Program-made: the position numbers and the translations under genes
Part shown: piece by piece, positions 7,621-14,546 of the stretch
Numbering within the stretch: the first letter of the stretch is position 1
Layout of the letters: every line of letters begins with the position of its first letter
Notes under the pieces: model-generated
What the model was told of the DNA's origin: nothing
The model's database searches: none
The model's input: the letters and a program-made list of their open reading frames with translations, nothing else
Assembly (NCBI GenBank): GCA_025999115.1
Contig: BNWW01000028.1
Coordinates: 1 to 29,773, forward strand
Length of the DNA stretch: 29,773 bases
Source of the DNA: Bacteroidia bacterium
Lineage (GTDB): Bacteria > Bacteroidota > Bacteroidia > Bacteroidales > Azobacteroidaceae
Direction: 5' to 3'

Positions 7621-8255
7621 ATGAGTAAAGAAATGCGCAAACAAGACGAAATAGTAATCTATCAAATTGCCGATAACACACCTCAAATAGAAGTTCATTT
7701 AAGCGATGGGATGGTTTGGCTTTCTCTGCAACGAATTGCAGATTTATTTCAAACCTCGCGTACCAATGTTGTAGAACATATCGACCATATTTACAAACAA
7801 GGCGAATTAGACAAAGAGGCAACCTGTCGGGATTTCCGACAAGTTCGTTTGGAAGGCAATCGTCAGGTAGAAAGAGAATTACCATATTTCAATCTTGACG
7901 TGATTTTGGCTGTCGGTTATCGTGTGCAGTCGCGCATTGCTACTATTTTCAGAAAATGGGCTACTGCTCGACTTCATGAATATATTGAAAAAGGCTTTAC
8001 AATGGACGACAAGCGACTGAAACAAGCGGGTAGCGGCAGTACAAAATTCATTATGCAATTCACGGACTCACTGCCGCCGAAGTGATACATAGTCGTGCCG
8101 ATGCCGAAAAAGAATTTATGGGCTTGATAACTTTTGAAGGCAATCGTCCGCATTTGTCCGATGCTGTTATTGCAAAAAATTATTTATCCGAAAAGGAATT
8201 ACGTGCATTGAATCAAATTCTCAAAAAAACACCACGTGGCATAAAATCCAAGTGA
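7621..8255 (+). pseudogene. Decayed RhuM-family gene, internally deleted, frameshifted and 3'-truncated
   Basis: The first frame (7621 to the stop at 8083-8085) encodes the RhuM N-terminal region: a KilA-N/Fic-like HTH segment with SLQRIADLFQTSRTNVVEHI, then VERELPYFNLDVILAVGYRV and FRKWATARLHEYIEKGFTMD. After RLKQAG the expected segment (GYF/ELLxRIRDIR...) is missing. The family's next block reads on in another frame from about 8043: KIHYAIHGLTAAEVI, ADAEKEFMGL, AKNYLSEKELRALNQIL. This frame runs straight into the repeated CCAC-box DNA at about 8221 and stops at 8253-8255, so the true C-terminus is lost. RhuM was described as a virulence-associated protein; its relatives are common near mobile islands and restriction systems. 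Expression and function are doubtful. Confidence 0.8.
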
Positions 8256-8348
8256 TTGATTTTTAACGATTTGAAAATTGAGAGGCATCGAAAACACCAC
8301 GTAAAATGCAAAAATGCTTGATGGGCAATTCCTTTTATCTTAATTTTG
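8226..8348 (+). promoter_or_regulatory. Promoter module 2: paired CCAC boxes plus -33/-7 promoter
   Basis: Boxes AAAACACCACGT are at 8226-8237 and 8291-8302 (65 bp apart), TTG at 8318-8320, and TAATTTTG at 8341-8348, 36 nt before the start at 8377. It is a near-exact copy of module 1, so it is not independent evidence for the box. The first box overlaps the ruined 3' end of the RhuM pseudogene. Confidence 0.75.
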
Positions 8349-8724
8349 TGTTTCAGTTTTATGTAATATAATCATTATGCAAAAAATACATTTTATATTT
8401 ATCTGCTTTTGCAGTCTTTTTTGGGCTTGCACACCGGTTTCTAAAAAACAGGCGGAAGAAATATTGCAGAATTTAATGGATAAAGACCTTCAAGGAGAAG
8501 AAATGCCGGTAATTTTGGATATTTTGGATGCCAAAGATTATTTTACAACTTGGCATAAGCGTCCCCAAGCTGCTTTGGCGTGGTATTATTGCGGGCGGGT
8601 GTATTTGCAGCGGAATGAATATGATGCGGCGATGGCTTCTTTTAAGGAAGCTGAAACATTGTCTGATAAAACGAATAATTATGAGTTGTTGGCTTCGATA
8701 TATTATTATATGGGAGTGATGTAT
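8226..8724 (+). repeat. Direct repeat block A, copy 2
   Basis: This is a near-identical copy of 5796-6294. Its left edge abuts RhuM coding sequence. The short stretch CTCAAAAAAACACCACGT at this edge is shared with the left edge of module 3 (9980-9997) and not with module 1, hinting that the duplicated unit was joined through sequence like that of module 3. Confidence 0.8.
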
Positions 8725-9975
8725 ACAAACCAATTATCAGGGGATAATACTATTGAAAAATTGCGCTTGGCTTTAGATATTATGCAAACACATCCCATCG
8801 AATTTAAAAAGGAATTTGAATTGTATAACCTAATGGCTCTTTCGCAAATGTTGGTACGAGAGAATGCCGATAGCACAATTATGTGTTATCGTAAAGCCTT
8901 ATCTTTTGCTTTAATTCATCAGGATAGTATTCGACAGTCAATCGCATCCCGACATATCGGCGCTTGTTATTTAATAGAAAATAATATCGATTCCGCTCGA
9001 ATTTATTTGTATAAAAGCATTCAATTGGATAAGAATGAAAATGCAACTTTGTATTACAACTTGGCTGAATTATATTATGCAGAAAACAATCGCGATTCTG
9101 TAATGCATTTTTTCAATTTATCTTTACCATTAGCCAAAAAAGGCAAGAATAATATACTGTGTAGTAATTTATACCGGCTTTTATATCAATTGGAAAAAAA
9201 TACCGGTAATTATTATCAAGCTTTGGAATACCAAGATATATATATGGACTATCTGTCCAATATCCTTGAAGACAAAAGCCAGAACGACATCCTGATTACC
9301 GAGACCAAATATAATTACGATCAAACCCAATTGCAAAATAAAAAACTAATTATCCAACGTCAATACATCGCCGGCAGTATTCTTTTTTTCTTATTGATTC
9401 TCATAGCGACCGGATTTTACGTCCAATGGAAATACAGCCGTCAAAAAGCGCATACCCTGGAATTGGAAAATGCCGCTTTGGAAGCCGAACACCAAATGCA
9501 ATCATTAAAAAATTTGCGCAACGAAGTTCTTTCGCATATTGATATTTTAAAACAAATCGCTTTGTTGAGGGAAGATAAACAGTTGAATGATAAAGGTTCC
9601 TATAAACATACTCATTTGGAGCGGATTCATAATATTGTTTACGGCAATCGAATCGGTTATGATTGGGATGTGTTTTTCAAGTCGTTTCAATCCAGTGTTT
9701 TGTTTCGGGAAATATTTCTGCAAATTCATCAAATGCCCGCTTTTGAGCAATTAGATACTGTCAATAAACAAATCTGCTATCTTGCTTGTCTCGATTTTTC
9801 CAATGCCGAAATGGGTATTTTGCTGGGTATCGCTTTGCGCGGCCTCGAACAACGTAAAACCAATATCCGTAAACAATTGAATATGCCGCCGAAAATGGAT
9901 TTTAAACTGTTTTTCAATATTGATGAAAAGTATTCGTGGGAGGCAATGGCCGAAAAAGAACAAAAACAGCAGTAA
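8377..9975 (+). CDS. Transmembrane TPR sensor with C-terminal LuxR-type HTH, paralogue 2 (mosaic)
   Basis: 532 aa with the same architecture as paralogue 1: lipobox Cys18, TPR-like helices, one membrane helix (about 338-359), a coiled coil, and the HTH (DFSNAEMGILLGIALRGLEQ). Residues 1-116 and the last roughly 225 residues up to FKLFF match paralogue 1 almost exactly. Residues about 117-300 instead match paralogue 3, for example KLRLALDIMQTHPIEFKKEF and YYAENNRDSVMHFFNLSLPL. The gene is therefore a mosaic: ends of one paralogue with the sensor middle of another. The C-terminal tail after FKLFF (NIDEKYSWEAMAEKEQKQQ) is its own. Module 2 supplies its promoter. Confidence 0.82.
   Translation: MQKIHFIFICFCSLFWACTPVSKKQAEEILQNLMDKDLQGEEMPVILDILDAKDYFTTWHKRPQAALAWYYCGRVYLQRNEYDAAMASFKEAETLSDKTNNYELLASIYYYMGVMYTNQLSGDNTIEKLRLALDIMQTHPIEFKKEFELYNLMALSQMLVRENADSTIMCYRKALSFALIHQDSIRQSIASRHIGACYLIENNIDSARIYLYKSIQLDKNENATLYYNLAELYYAENNRDSVMHFFNLSLPLAKKGKNNILCSNLYRLLYQLEKNTGNYYQALEYQDIYMDYLSNILEDKSQNDILITETKYNYDQTQLQNKKLIIQRQYIAGSILFFLLILIATGFYVQWKYSRQKAHTLELENAALEAEHQMQSLKNLRNEVLSHIDILKQIALLREDKQLNDKGSYKHTHLERIHNIVYGNRIGYDWDVFFKSFQSSVLFREIFLQIHQMPAFEQLDTVNKQICYLACLDFSNAEMGILLGIALRGLEQRKTNIRKQLNMPPKMDFKLFFNIDEKYSWEAMAEKEQKQQ
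9295..9914 (+). repeat. Direct repeat block B, copy 2
   Basis: This is the counterpart of 6862-7481 and covers the membrane helix, coiled coil and HTH of paralogue 2. Confidence 0.8.
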
Positions 9976-9985
9976 AATACTCAAA

Positions 9986-10108
9986 AAAACACCACGTAAT
10001 AAAATTCATAATCCGGTTATTTTCAAATATTTAATTTTTTAAAACCCCGAAAAATACCACGTCGAACGGAAAAGTTCTTGACATACATCTGCGATTGTTG
10101 TAGCTTTG
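9986..10108 (+). promoter_or_regulatory. Promoter module 3: paired CCAC boxes plus -33/-7 promoter
   Basis: Box 1 is AAAACACCACGT (9986-9997) and box 2 is AAAATACCACGT (10051-10062), again 65 bp apart. TTG (10078-10080) lies 27 nt after the start of box 2, and TAGCTTTG (10101-10108) follows a 20-nt spacer. The DNA between the boxes is unlike module 1, so conserved boxes and spacing against a diverged background support real function. Confidence 0.75.
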
Positions 10109-10164
10109 CACCGGTATTTAATTGTAAATGCCGGAAAATAGATTTCCCTTTCCCGCAAAATGCT

Positions 10165-10172
10165 TATCTTTG
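10165..10172 (+). promoter_or_regulatory. Second possible -7 box upstream of paralogue 3
   Basis: TATCTTTG fits TAnnTTTG and lies 38 nt before the GTG at 10203, the same distance as in paralogues 1 and 2. No -33 TTG is seen 20 nt upstream, so this is weaker than the box-linked promoter at 10078-10108. Confidence 0.3.
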
Positions 10173-10202
10173 CCTCAAATTAAAAAGAGAAGGAAAGAAA
10201 GC

Positions 10203-11780
10203 GTGAAGACGAGAGCAATTTTATGTTTCATTTGTTTGGGTTTTTATGGTTGCACCTCCATTTCGGAAAAAGAAGCATCCATCATTCTCCGGGTGGTTGC
10301 GGAAAAAACGGAACGGGAAGCAGATATTACCGGCGACTTATTGATTATGGACGCACGAGATTATTATGTAAAAAAGAAAAAAACCGCACAAGCTGCATCA
10401 GCTTGTTATTATTGCGGCCGGGTGTATTTACAACGGAAGGAATACGATTCGGCCTTGAATGATTTTTTGGAGGCGGAAAAACAGGCGACCCAAGTTCATA
10501 ATTATGAGTTGTTGGCTTCGATATATTATTATATGGGAGTAATGTATACAGATCAATTATTAGGGAATAATGCTGTAGAAAAATTGCGCTTGGCTTTACA
10601 AACTATACAAACACATTCCATCGAATTTAAAAAAGAGTTTGAATTATATGATCTAATGGCTCTTTCGCAAATATTGGTACAAGAGAATGCCGATAGTACA
10701 ATTTTGTATTATCATAAAGCCTTATCTTTTGCTTTAATTCATCTGGATAGTATTCGACAGTCAGTCGCATCCCGACAGATTGGTGCTTGTTATTTAATGG
10801 AAAATAGTATTGATTCCGCTCGGATTTATTTGTATGAAAGCATTCAATTGGATAGGAATAAAAGTGCGGTTTTATATTACAATATGGCTGAATTATATTA
10901 TGCAGAAAACAATCGCGATTCTGTAATGCATTTTTTCAATTTATCTTTACCATTAGCCCAAAAAGATAAGGATAATATACTATGTAGTAATTTATACCGA
11001 CTTTTATACCAGTTAGAAAAAAATAACAATAATTATTATCAAGCTTTGGAATTTCAAGATATATATACAGATTATGTATCCAATATTTTTACAGATAAAC
11101 AGAAAAATGATTTATTAATCAGCGAAAGCAAATACAATTACGAACAAACCCAGAATAAAAATAAGCAATTATTAATTGAACGACAATATATTTTATTAGC
11201 CGTTTTGGGCTTGGTGATTATTGTGATTTCCATTAGTTTTTATTATTTCTGGCGCATTCATCAACAAAAAGCCCATACTTTGGAATTGGAAAAAGCCTCC
11301 TTGGAAGCCGAACAACAAATCCAAGCCCTGCAAAATATGGCGGCCGGATTCGATGTCAAGGAGCAAAGTTTGCGAATGGAAGCGCTTTCGCATTTCGAGA
11401 TTTTGAAAAAAGTAGCGCTTTTGAGGGAAGACGAACAATTAAATGCAAAAACGGAGGGTTATAAACGCAGTCCGATGGAGCGAATCAACGAAATTATCTA
11501 CGGTTCGATTCAAGGATTTGATTGGGATACGTTTTTTAATTCCATTCGTACTAATGTTTTATATAAAAATCTGTTCGATACCATTGATCAAAAAGATTTT
11601 TTCAAGAAATTAGATGATATGGATCAACGGATTTGTTATCTCACTTGTATGGATTTCGGTAATTCCGAAATTGCTACTTTATTGGGTTATTCTTTGCGAA
11701 CCATTGAGCAACGAAAAACGAATTTACGCAAAAATTTAGATATTCCAACCAAAGATGAACTGAAAAAGCATCTGTTATAG
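10203..11780 (+). CDS. Transmembrane TPR sensor with C-terminal LuxR-type HTH, paralogue 3
   Basis: 525 aa from a GTG start. This start is chosen because it opens a lipoprotein signal (MKTRAILCFICLGFYGC, Cys17) that aligns with the other paralogues, with AAGGAAAG just upstream. An in-frame ATG at 10128 would add 25 charged residues in front of the signal and lies 20 nt after the box-linked -7 element, so it cannot be excluded. The TPR region is followed by a membrane helix (about residues 322-342, LAVLGLVIIVISISFYYFW), a longer coiled coil with a NMAAGFDVKEQSLRME insert not present in the others, and an HTH (DFGNSEIATLLGYSLRTIEQ) near the C-terminus. The middle segment is closely related to paralogue 2. 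It is the most diverged of the three at both ends, so it is probably the older copy or a separate donor. Confidence 0.8.
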   Translation: MKTRAILCFICLGFYGCTSISEKEASIILRVVAEKTEREADITGDLLIMDARDYYVKKKKTAQAASACYYCGRVYLQRKEYDSALNDFLEAEKQATQVHNYELLASIYYYMGVMYTDQLLGNNAVEKLRLALQTIQTHSIEFKKEFELYDLMALSQILVQENADSTILYYHKALSFALIHLDSIRQSVASRQIGACYLMENSIDSARIYLYESIQLDRNKSAVLYYNMAELYYAENNRDSVMHFFNLSLPLAQKDKDNILCSNLYRLLYQLEKNNNNYYQALEFQDIYTDYVSNIFTDKQKNDLLISESKYNYEQTQNKNKQLLIERQYILLAVLGLVIIVISISFYYFWRIHQQKAHTLELEKASLEAEQQIQALQNMAAGFDVKEQSLRMEALSHFEILKKVALLREDEQLNAKTEGYKRSPMERINEIIYGSIQGFDWDTFFNSIRTNVLYKNLFDTIDQKDFFKKLDDMDQRICYLTCMDFGNSEIATLLGYSLRTIEQRKTNLRKNLDIPTKDELKKHLL

Positions 11781-11797
11781 TTTCACTGACGGATCGA

Positions 11798-11922
11798 AAT
11801 CGACCACATTGGAATTTTGTTAAGTGTTTGACTATTAAGGGAGTCGCTTTCCGAAAATAGAGAAAAACACCACATTGGCGTTTATATTGTTTGTTTGGAA
11901 ACACATTTTGCCTCTATCTTTG
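11798..11922 (+). promoter_or_regulatory. Promoter module 4: paired variant CCAC boxes before the small peptide ORF
   Basis: Box 2 is AAAACACCACAT (11864-11875). Box 1 is a weaker match ending ACCACAT (11798-11809), 66 bp upstream. Both continue as ACCACATTGG, whereas modules 1-3 have ACCACGT, so the two boxes of this pair have changed together. TTTG (11890-11893) and TATCTTTG (11915-11922) form the promoter with a 21-nt spacer, 34 nt before the ATG at 11949. Confidence 0.65.
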
Positions 11923-11948
11923 CGGTATCAATTAAAAAATTAAACGAT

Positions 11949-12113
11949 ATGGCAAAGTATTTTTTTATTACGGTATTTTTAATGAGTTTGACAATTGGTT
12001 CTGTGTTTGCAGAAGAAAAGAAAAAAGAAAAATCAGATAAGGATAGGCTTGTACTTATTGGTAGTTTAGGTATGCCAAATATAGCAGTTGATTTTGCACA
12101 ATATAATTATTAA
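11949..12113 (+). CDS. Small predicted secreted peptide (54 aa) under the CCAC-box promoter
   Basis: The start at 11949 is preferred over an upstream in-frame ATG (11895) because the -7 box lies at 11915-11922. Residues 1-21 (MAKYFFITVFLMSLTIGSVFA) are a signal peptide. The mature part would be about 33 residues: a lysine/glutamate-rich head (EEKKKEKSDKDR), then LVLIGSLGMPNIAVDFAQYNY. The same frame stays open after the TAA at 12111-12113 for 31 more codons (to TAA at 12207-12209), reading protein-like sequence (IQTYQGIKPGSPQKWTYNF). The gene may therefore be an 86-codon ORF split by a nonsense change. I recognise no family. Position and promoter suggest a target or ligand of the neighbouring sensors, which is inference only. 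Confidence 0.5.
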   Translation: MAKYFFITVFLMSLTIGSVFAEEKKKEKSDKDRLVLIGSLGMPNIAVDFAQYNY

Positions 12114-12305
12114 AACAATAACATACAAACGTATCAAGGTATAAAACCGGGCAGTCCCCAAAAGTGGACATATAATTTCCTTCCGCATACCGAAAGAAAA
12201 GACGATTAATAGCACATAATTGTTTCCGCTCCAGACTTAACTATAACCGTTATTAATGTCGCATTTCATTTCCCTTGGAAATTCCACTTGCTGTCCGGTT
12301 TTTCT

Positions 12306-12337
12306 TTTGCTTTTTTCGCTCAATTTTTCTACTTTTG
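12306..12337 (+). promoter_or_regulatory. Promoter of the thioredoxin-like lipoprotein gene
   Basis: TTTG (12306-12309), a 20-nt spacer and TACTTTTG (12330-12337) match the Bacteroidota consensus. The ATG at 12362 lies 24 nt after the end of the -7 box. This supports that start over an upstream in-frame ATG at 12275. Confidence 0.7.
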
Positions 12338-12361
12338 TTCCCTGAATTTAGAACTACAAAA

Positions 12362-13522
12362 ATGAAAAAAACAACAATTTTTCGTATCTTATCGTTCGTG
12401 ATTGTTTTCGGCGGTTTTGTCGCTTGTAATAACCGGTCGCAAACATTTACCATACAGGGAGAAATTACAGAGGCCGCCGGCAAAACGCTGTATCTCGAAC
12501 AGGTAGGCATCTCTAAAATCAACCTCATCGATTCGTTGCTATTGACCTCCGAGAAATTCAAATTTCAAGAGGCGCGCCCGGTTACTCCCGATTTTTACCG
12601 CTTGCGTTTGGATAATCAAATCATTACTTTGGCCGTTGACAGCACTGAAACGATTATCGTGAAAACTAATGCCGAACATTTTTCTCAGGATTATACTTTG
12701 GAAGGCGTCGCCGCCGGGTCGCAAAACATCCGGGAAATAACCGCATTGCACGCACAAACCGTACAACAATTTCGCGCTTTGCAACAATATTATAAAAGCG
12801 GAAATATTTCAATCGATCAATACGGCATCGAATTAAATGCGCTCCTCGAAAATTACAAAACACCGGCGAAAACGTATATCGTAGCCGATTTTTTATCGCC
12901 TGCCGCCTATTTTGCCCTTTTCCAACAAATTGATAATTTGCTGATTTTTGATATTTACGATAAAAACGATAACAAACTTTTCGGCGCCGTAGCGAATGCG
13001 TGGAATCAAAAATATCCCGGATCACCCCGCGCCGAACAATTGAAATATTTGTTTGCCAATGCCCGCGCCGTGATTCGCGGCGAACAAGCAACGGTAAGAG
13101 TCGATACCACCGACTCGAAATCTTTTTTCGATATGGCCTTGCCTTCGCTCAATGAAAAGGAAATCCGCTTGTCCGACATCGTTCGGAATAATCAAGTTAT
13201 TATCGATTTTACTTCGTATGCCGGAGCCGGTTCGCCCGCCCATAACCTGCAATTGTCGAAAATTTACCGGCAATATCACACCAAAGGATTGGAAATTTAC
13301 CAGATTTCGTTGGATGCCGATGTTCATTTATGGAAAAACGCCGCCGTGAATTTGCCGTGGATTTGTGTACGCGACCCGCAATCGGTGTATTCGTCGAATG
13401 TGCAAAAATTCAATGTCCGTGAAATTCCAACCGGTTTTTTGATGGACAAAGATGGCGAAATTGTCTTGCGAATCGACGACTTTGATTCGTTGGATAAACA
13501 GCTATCGCGCTACTTCCGGTAA
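12362..13522 (+). CDS. Lipoprotein with DUF4369-like and thioredoxin-like domains, CxxC missing
   Basis: 386 aa. The signal ends in a lipobox with Cys22 (GGFVAC), so it is membrane-anchored outside the cytoplasm. Residues about 30-130 resemble DUF4369 (FTIQGEITEAAGKTLYLEQV...IDSLLL...FYRLRLDNQIITLAVDSTE), followed by a helical linker. A thioredoxin/AhpC-TSA fold follows from about 265 (EIRLSDIVRNNQVIIDFTSY, KGLEIYQISLDAD, VREIPTGFLMDKDGEIV). The cis-Pro loop (EIPTGF) is kept, but the usual WCxxC position reads YAGAG, so both redox cysteines are gone. TlpA-like relatives with DUF4369 are common in Bacteroidales and usually keep CxxC. This one is probably not an oxidoreductase and may bind partners instead. 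It has its own promoter and is apparently monocistronic. Confidence 0.8.
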   Translation: MKKTTIFRILSFVIVFGGFVACNNRSQTFTIQGEITEAAGKTLYLEQVGISKINLIDSLLLTSEKFKFQEARPVTPDFYRLRLDNQIITLAVDSTETIIVKTNAEHFSQDYTLEGVAAGSQNIREITALHAQTVQQFRALQQYYKSGNISIDQYGIELNALLENYKTPAKTYIVADFLSPAAYFALFQQIDNLLIFDIYDKNDNKLFGAVANAWNQKYPGSPRAEQLKYLFANARAVIRGEQATVRVDTTDSKSFFDMALPSLNEKEIRLSDIVRNNQVIIDFTSYAGAGSPAHNLQLSKIYRQYHTKGLEIYQISLDADVHLWKNAAVNLPWICVRDPQSVYSSNVQKFNVREIPTGFLMDKDGEIVLRIDDFDSLDKQLSRYFR

Positions 13523-13550
13523 ACGGGATGCTAAAAAATATCCTCAAAAA

Positions 13551-13582
13551 TTTGGTTTTGATTTAAAAACATACTAATTTTG
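13551..13582 (+). promoter_or_regulatory. Promoter of the greA operon
   Basis: TTTG (13551-13554), a 20-nt spacer and TAATTTTG (13575-13582) form a full consensus promoter. It leaves a leader of about 100 nt before greA. Confidence 0.75.
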
Positions 13583-13610
13583 TCAAACAATTAGGAATGA
13601 AACACAGGGG

Positions 13611-13639
13611 TTCCGGTCTATTGATCGGAATTTCTTTTT
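13611..13639 (+). terminator. Hairpin plus T-rich tract in the greA leader
   Basis: TTCCGGTC (13611-13618) pairs with GATCGGAA (13623-13630), including one G-U pair, around a TATT loop. TTTCTTTTTG follows. It may end transcripts from the upstream lipoprotein gene. Because it lies downstream of the greA promoter, it could also act as an attenuator producing a short leader RNA. Confidence 0.5.
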
Positions 13640-13686
13640 GTTTCGTAAATAAAATTATGTCAAATTGATAAAAAAAGAAAAAACGT

Positions 13687-14157
13687 ATGGCAATCTCTTA
13701 CATGACCAAAGAAGGTTACAATAAGTTGCTGGAAGAAGTGAATCTATTGGAATCGGGACAACGCCCCGCAATAAGCAAGCAAATCGCAGAAGCGCGCGAC
13801 AAAGGCGATTTATCCGAAAATGCGGAATACGACGCCGCCAAAGAAGCGCAAGGTATTTTGGAAGCAAAAATTTCACAATTGAAAACCTTGATCGCCAATG
13901 CCCGCCTGATCGATGAAAGTCAAATCACTACCGATACGGTGCAGATTTTGAACAAGGTAACATTGCGTAATACCAAAAACAACCAACAAATGGTTTATAT
14001 GTTGGTTTCGGAAAACGAAACCGATTTGAAAACCGGAAAAATCGCCGTCAGCACGCCTATCGGCAAAGGTTTGTTGGGAAAAAAGAAAGGCGACTTCGCC
14101 GAAATCAAAGTGCCTTCGGGCGTATTGTCGTTTGAAATTTTAGATATATCGTTATGA
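13687..14157 (+). CDS. greA: Transcription elongation factor GreA
   Basis: 156 aa, the usual GreA length. The N-terminal antiparallel coiled coil (about residues 8-76) carries the acidic tip motif DLSENAEYDAAKE, which reaches into the RNA polymerase secondary channel to stimulate cleavage of backtracked RNA. The C-terminal FKBP-like domain (about 80-156) includes VSTPIGKGLLGKKKGDFAEI. The start follows an A-rich leader. Its stop overlaps the HIT gene start by 4 nt (ATGA), giving translational coupling. Confidence 0.95.
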   Translation: MAISYMTKEGYNKLLEEVNLLESGQRPAISKQIAEARDKGDLSENAEYDAAKEAQGILEAKISQLKTLIANARLIDESQITTDTVQILNKVTLRNTKNNQQMVYMLVSENETDLKTGKIAVSTPIGKGLLGKKKGDFAEIKVPSGVLSFEILDISL

Positions 14158-14546
14158 CTATTTTCAGTAAAATCATTGCCGGCGAAATCCCGTCTTACAA
14201 AGTAGCGGAAGACGACCGTTATTATGCTTTTCTGGATATTCGCCCCGTCGCCAAAGGTCATGTTCTGGTTGTTCCGAAACAAGAAACCGACTATTTATTC
14301 GATTTGGACAATGCGCTTTTGGCCGGCCTGATTGTGTTTGTCAAACGAGTGGCTTGCGCACAAGAAAAAGCGATTGAATGCAAACGAGTGGGTTTGGCCG
14401 TAATCGGTTTGGAAGTGCCTCACGCTCATATCCATCTGATTCCGGTTAACAGCGAATCGGATATGGATTTTACAAAGCCGAAAAAGGAATTTTCTCCCGA
14501 AGAAATGCAAAAGATTGCGGCCGGTATTGCGGCGGCATTTGAGTAA
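14154..14546 (+). CDS. HIT family nucleotide hydrolase (Hint-like)
   Basis: 130 aa. It starts with the classic IFSKIIAGEIPSYKVAEDD and carries the histidine triad HAHIHLIP (His90, His92, His94; the middle one is the expected nucleophile). LVVPKQETDYLFDL is also typical. Hint proteins hydrolyse purine nucleoside phosphoramidates and related adenylylated compounds; the physiological substrate is generally unclear. The gene overlaps greA by 4 nt and probably xerD by 8 nt, so the three form one operon. Confidence 0.93.
   Translation: MTIFSKIIAGEIPSYKVAEDDRYYAFLDIRPVAKGHVLVVPKQETDYLFDLDNALLAGLIVFVKRVACAQEKAIECKRVGLAVIGLEVPHAHIHLIPVNSESDMDFTKPKKEFSPEEMQKIAAGIAAAFE

Noticed and set aside
5796..8302. 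CRISPR-like interpretation of the repeated AAAACACCACGT boxes
   Set aside because: There are only two boxes per locus, 12 bp long, with spacers of about 53 bp that lie in promoters; no array of regular repeats and no cas genes are present.
5796..9914. Insertion sequence or composite transposon bounded by the direct repeats
   Set aside because: The repeats are parts of paralogous genes, with no transposase, terminal inverted repeats or target duplications visible. Unequal recombination explains them better.
12253..12561. Minus-strand frame over the start of the thioredoxin-like lipoprotein gene
   Set aside because: It crosses the consensus promoter and lipoprotein signal of the plus-strand gene and shows no domain or start signal.
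14515..14538. Longer xerD start at TTG 14515
   Set aside because: It would add eight Arg-rich residues read from the HIT coding sequence. The TTG at 14539 gives a normal XerD N-terminus, though experimental proof is lacking.
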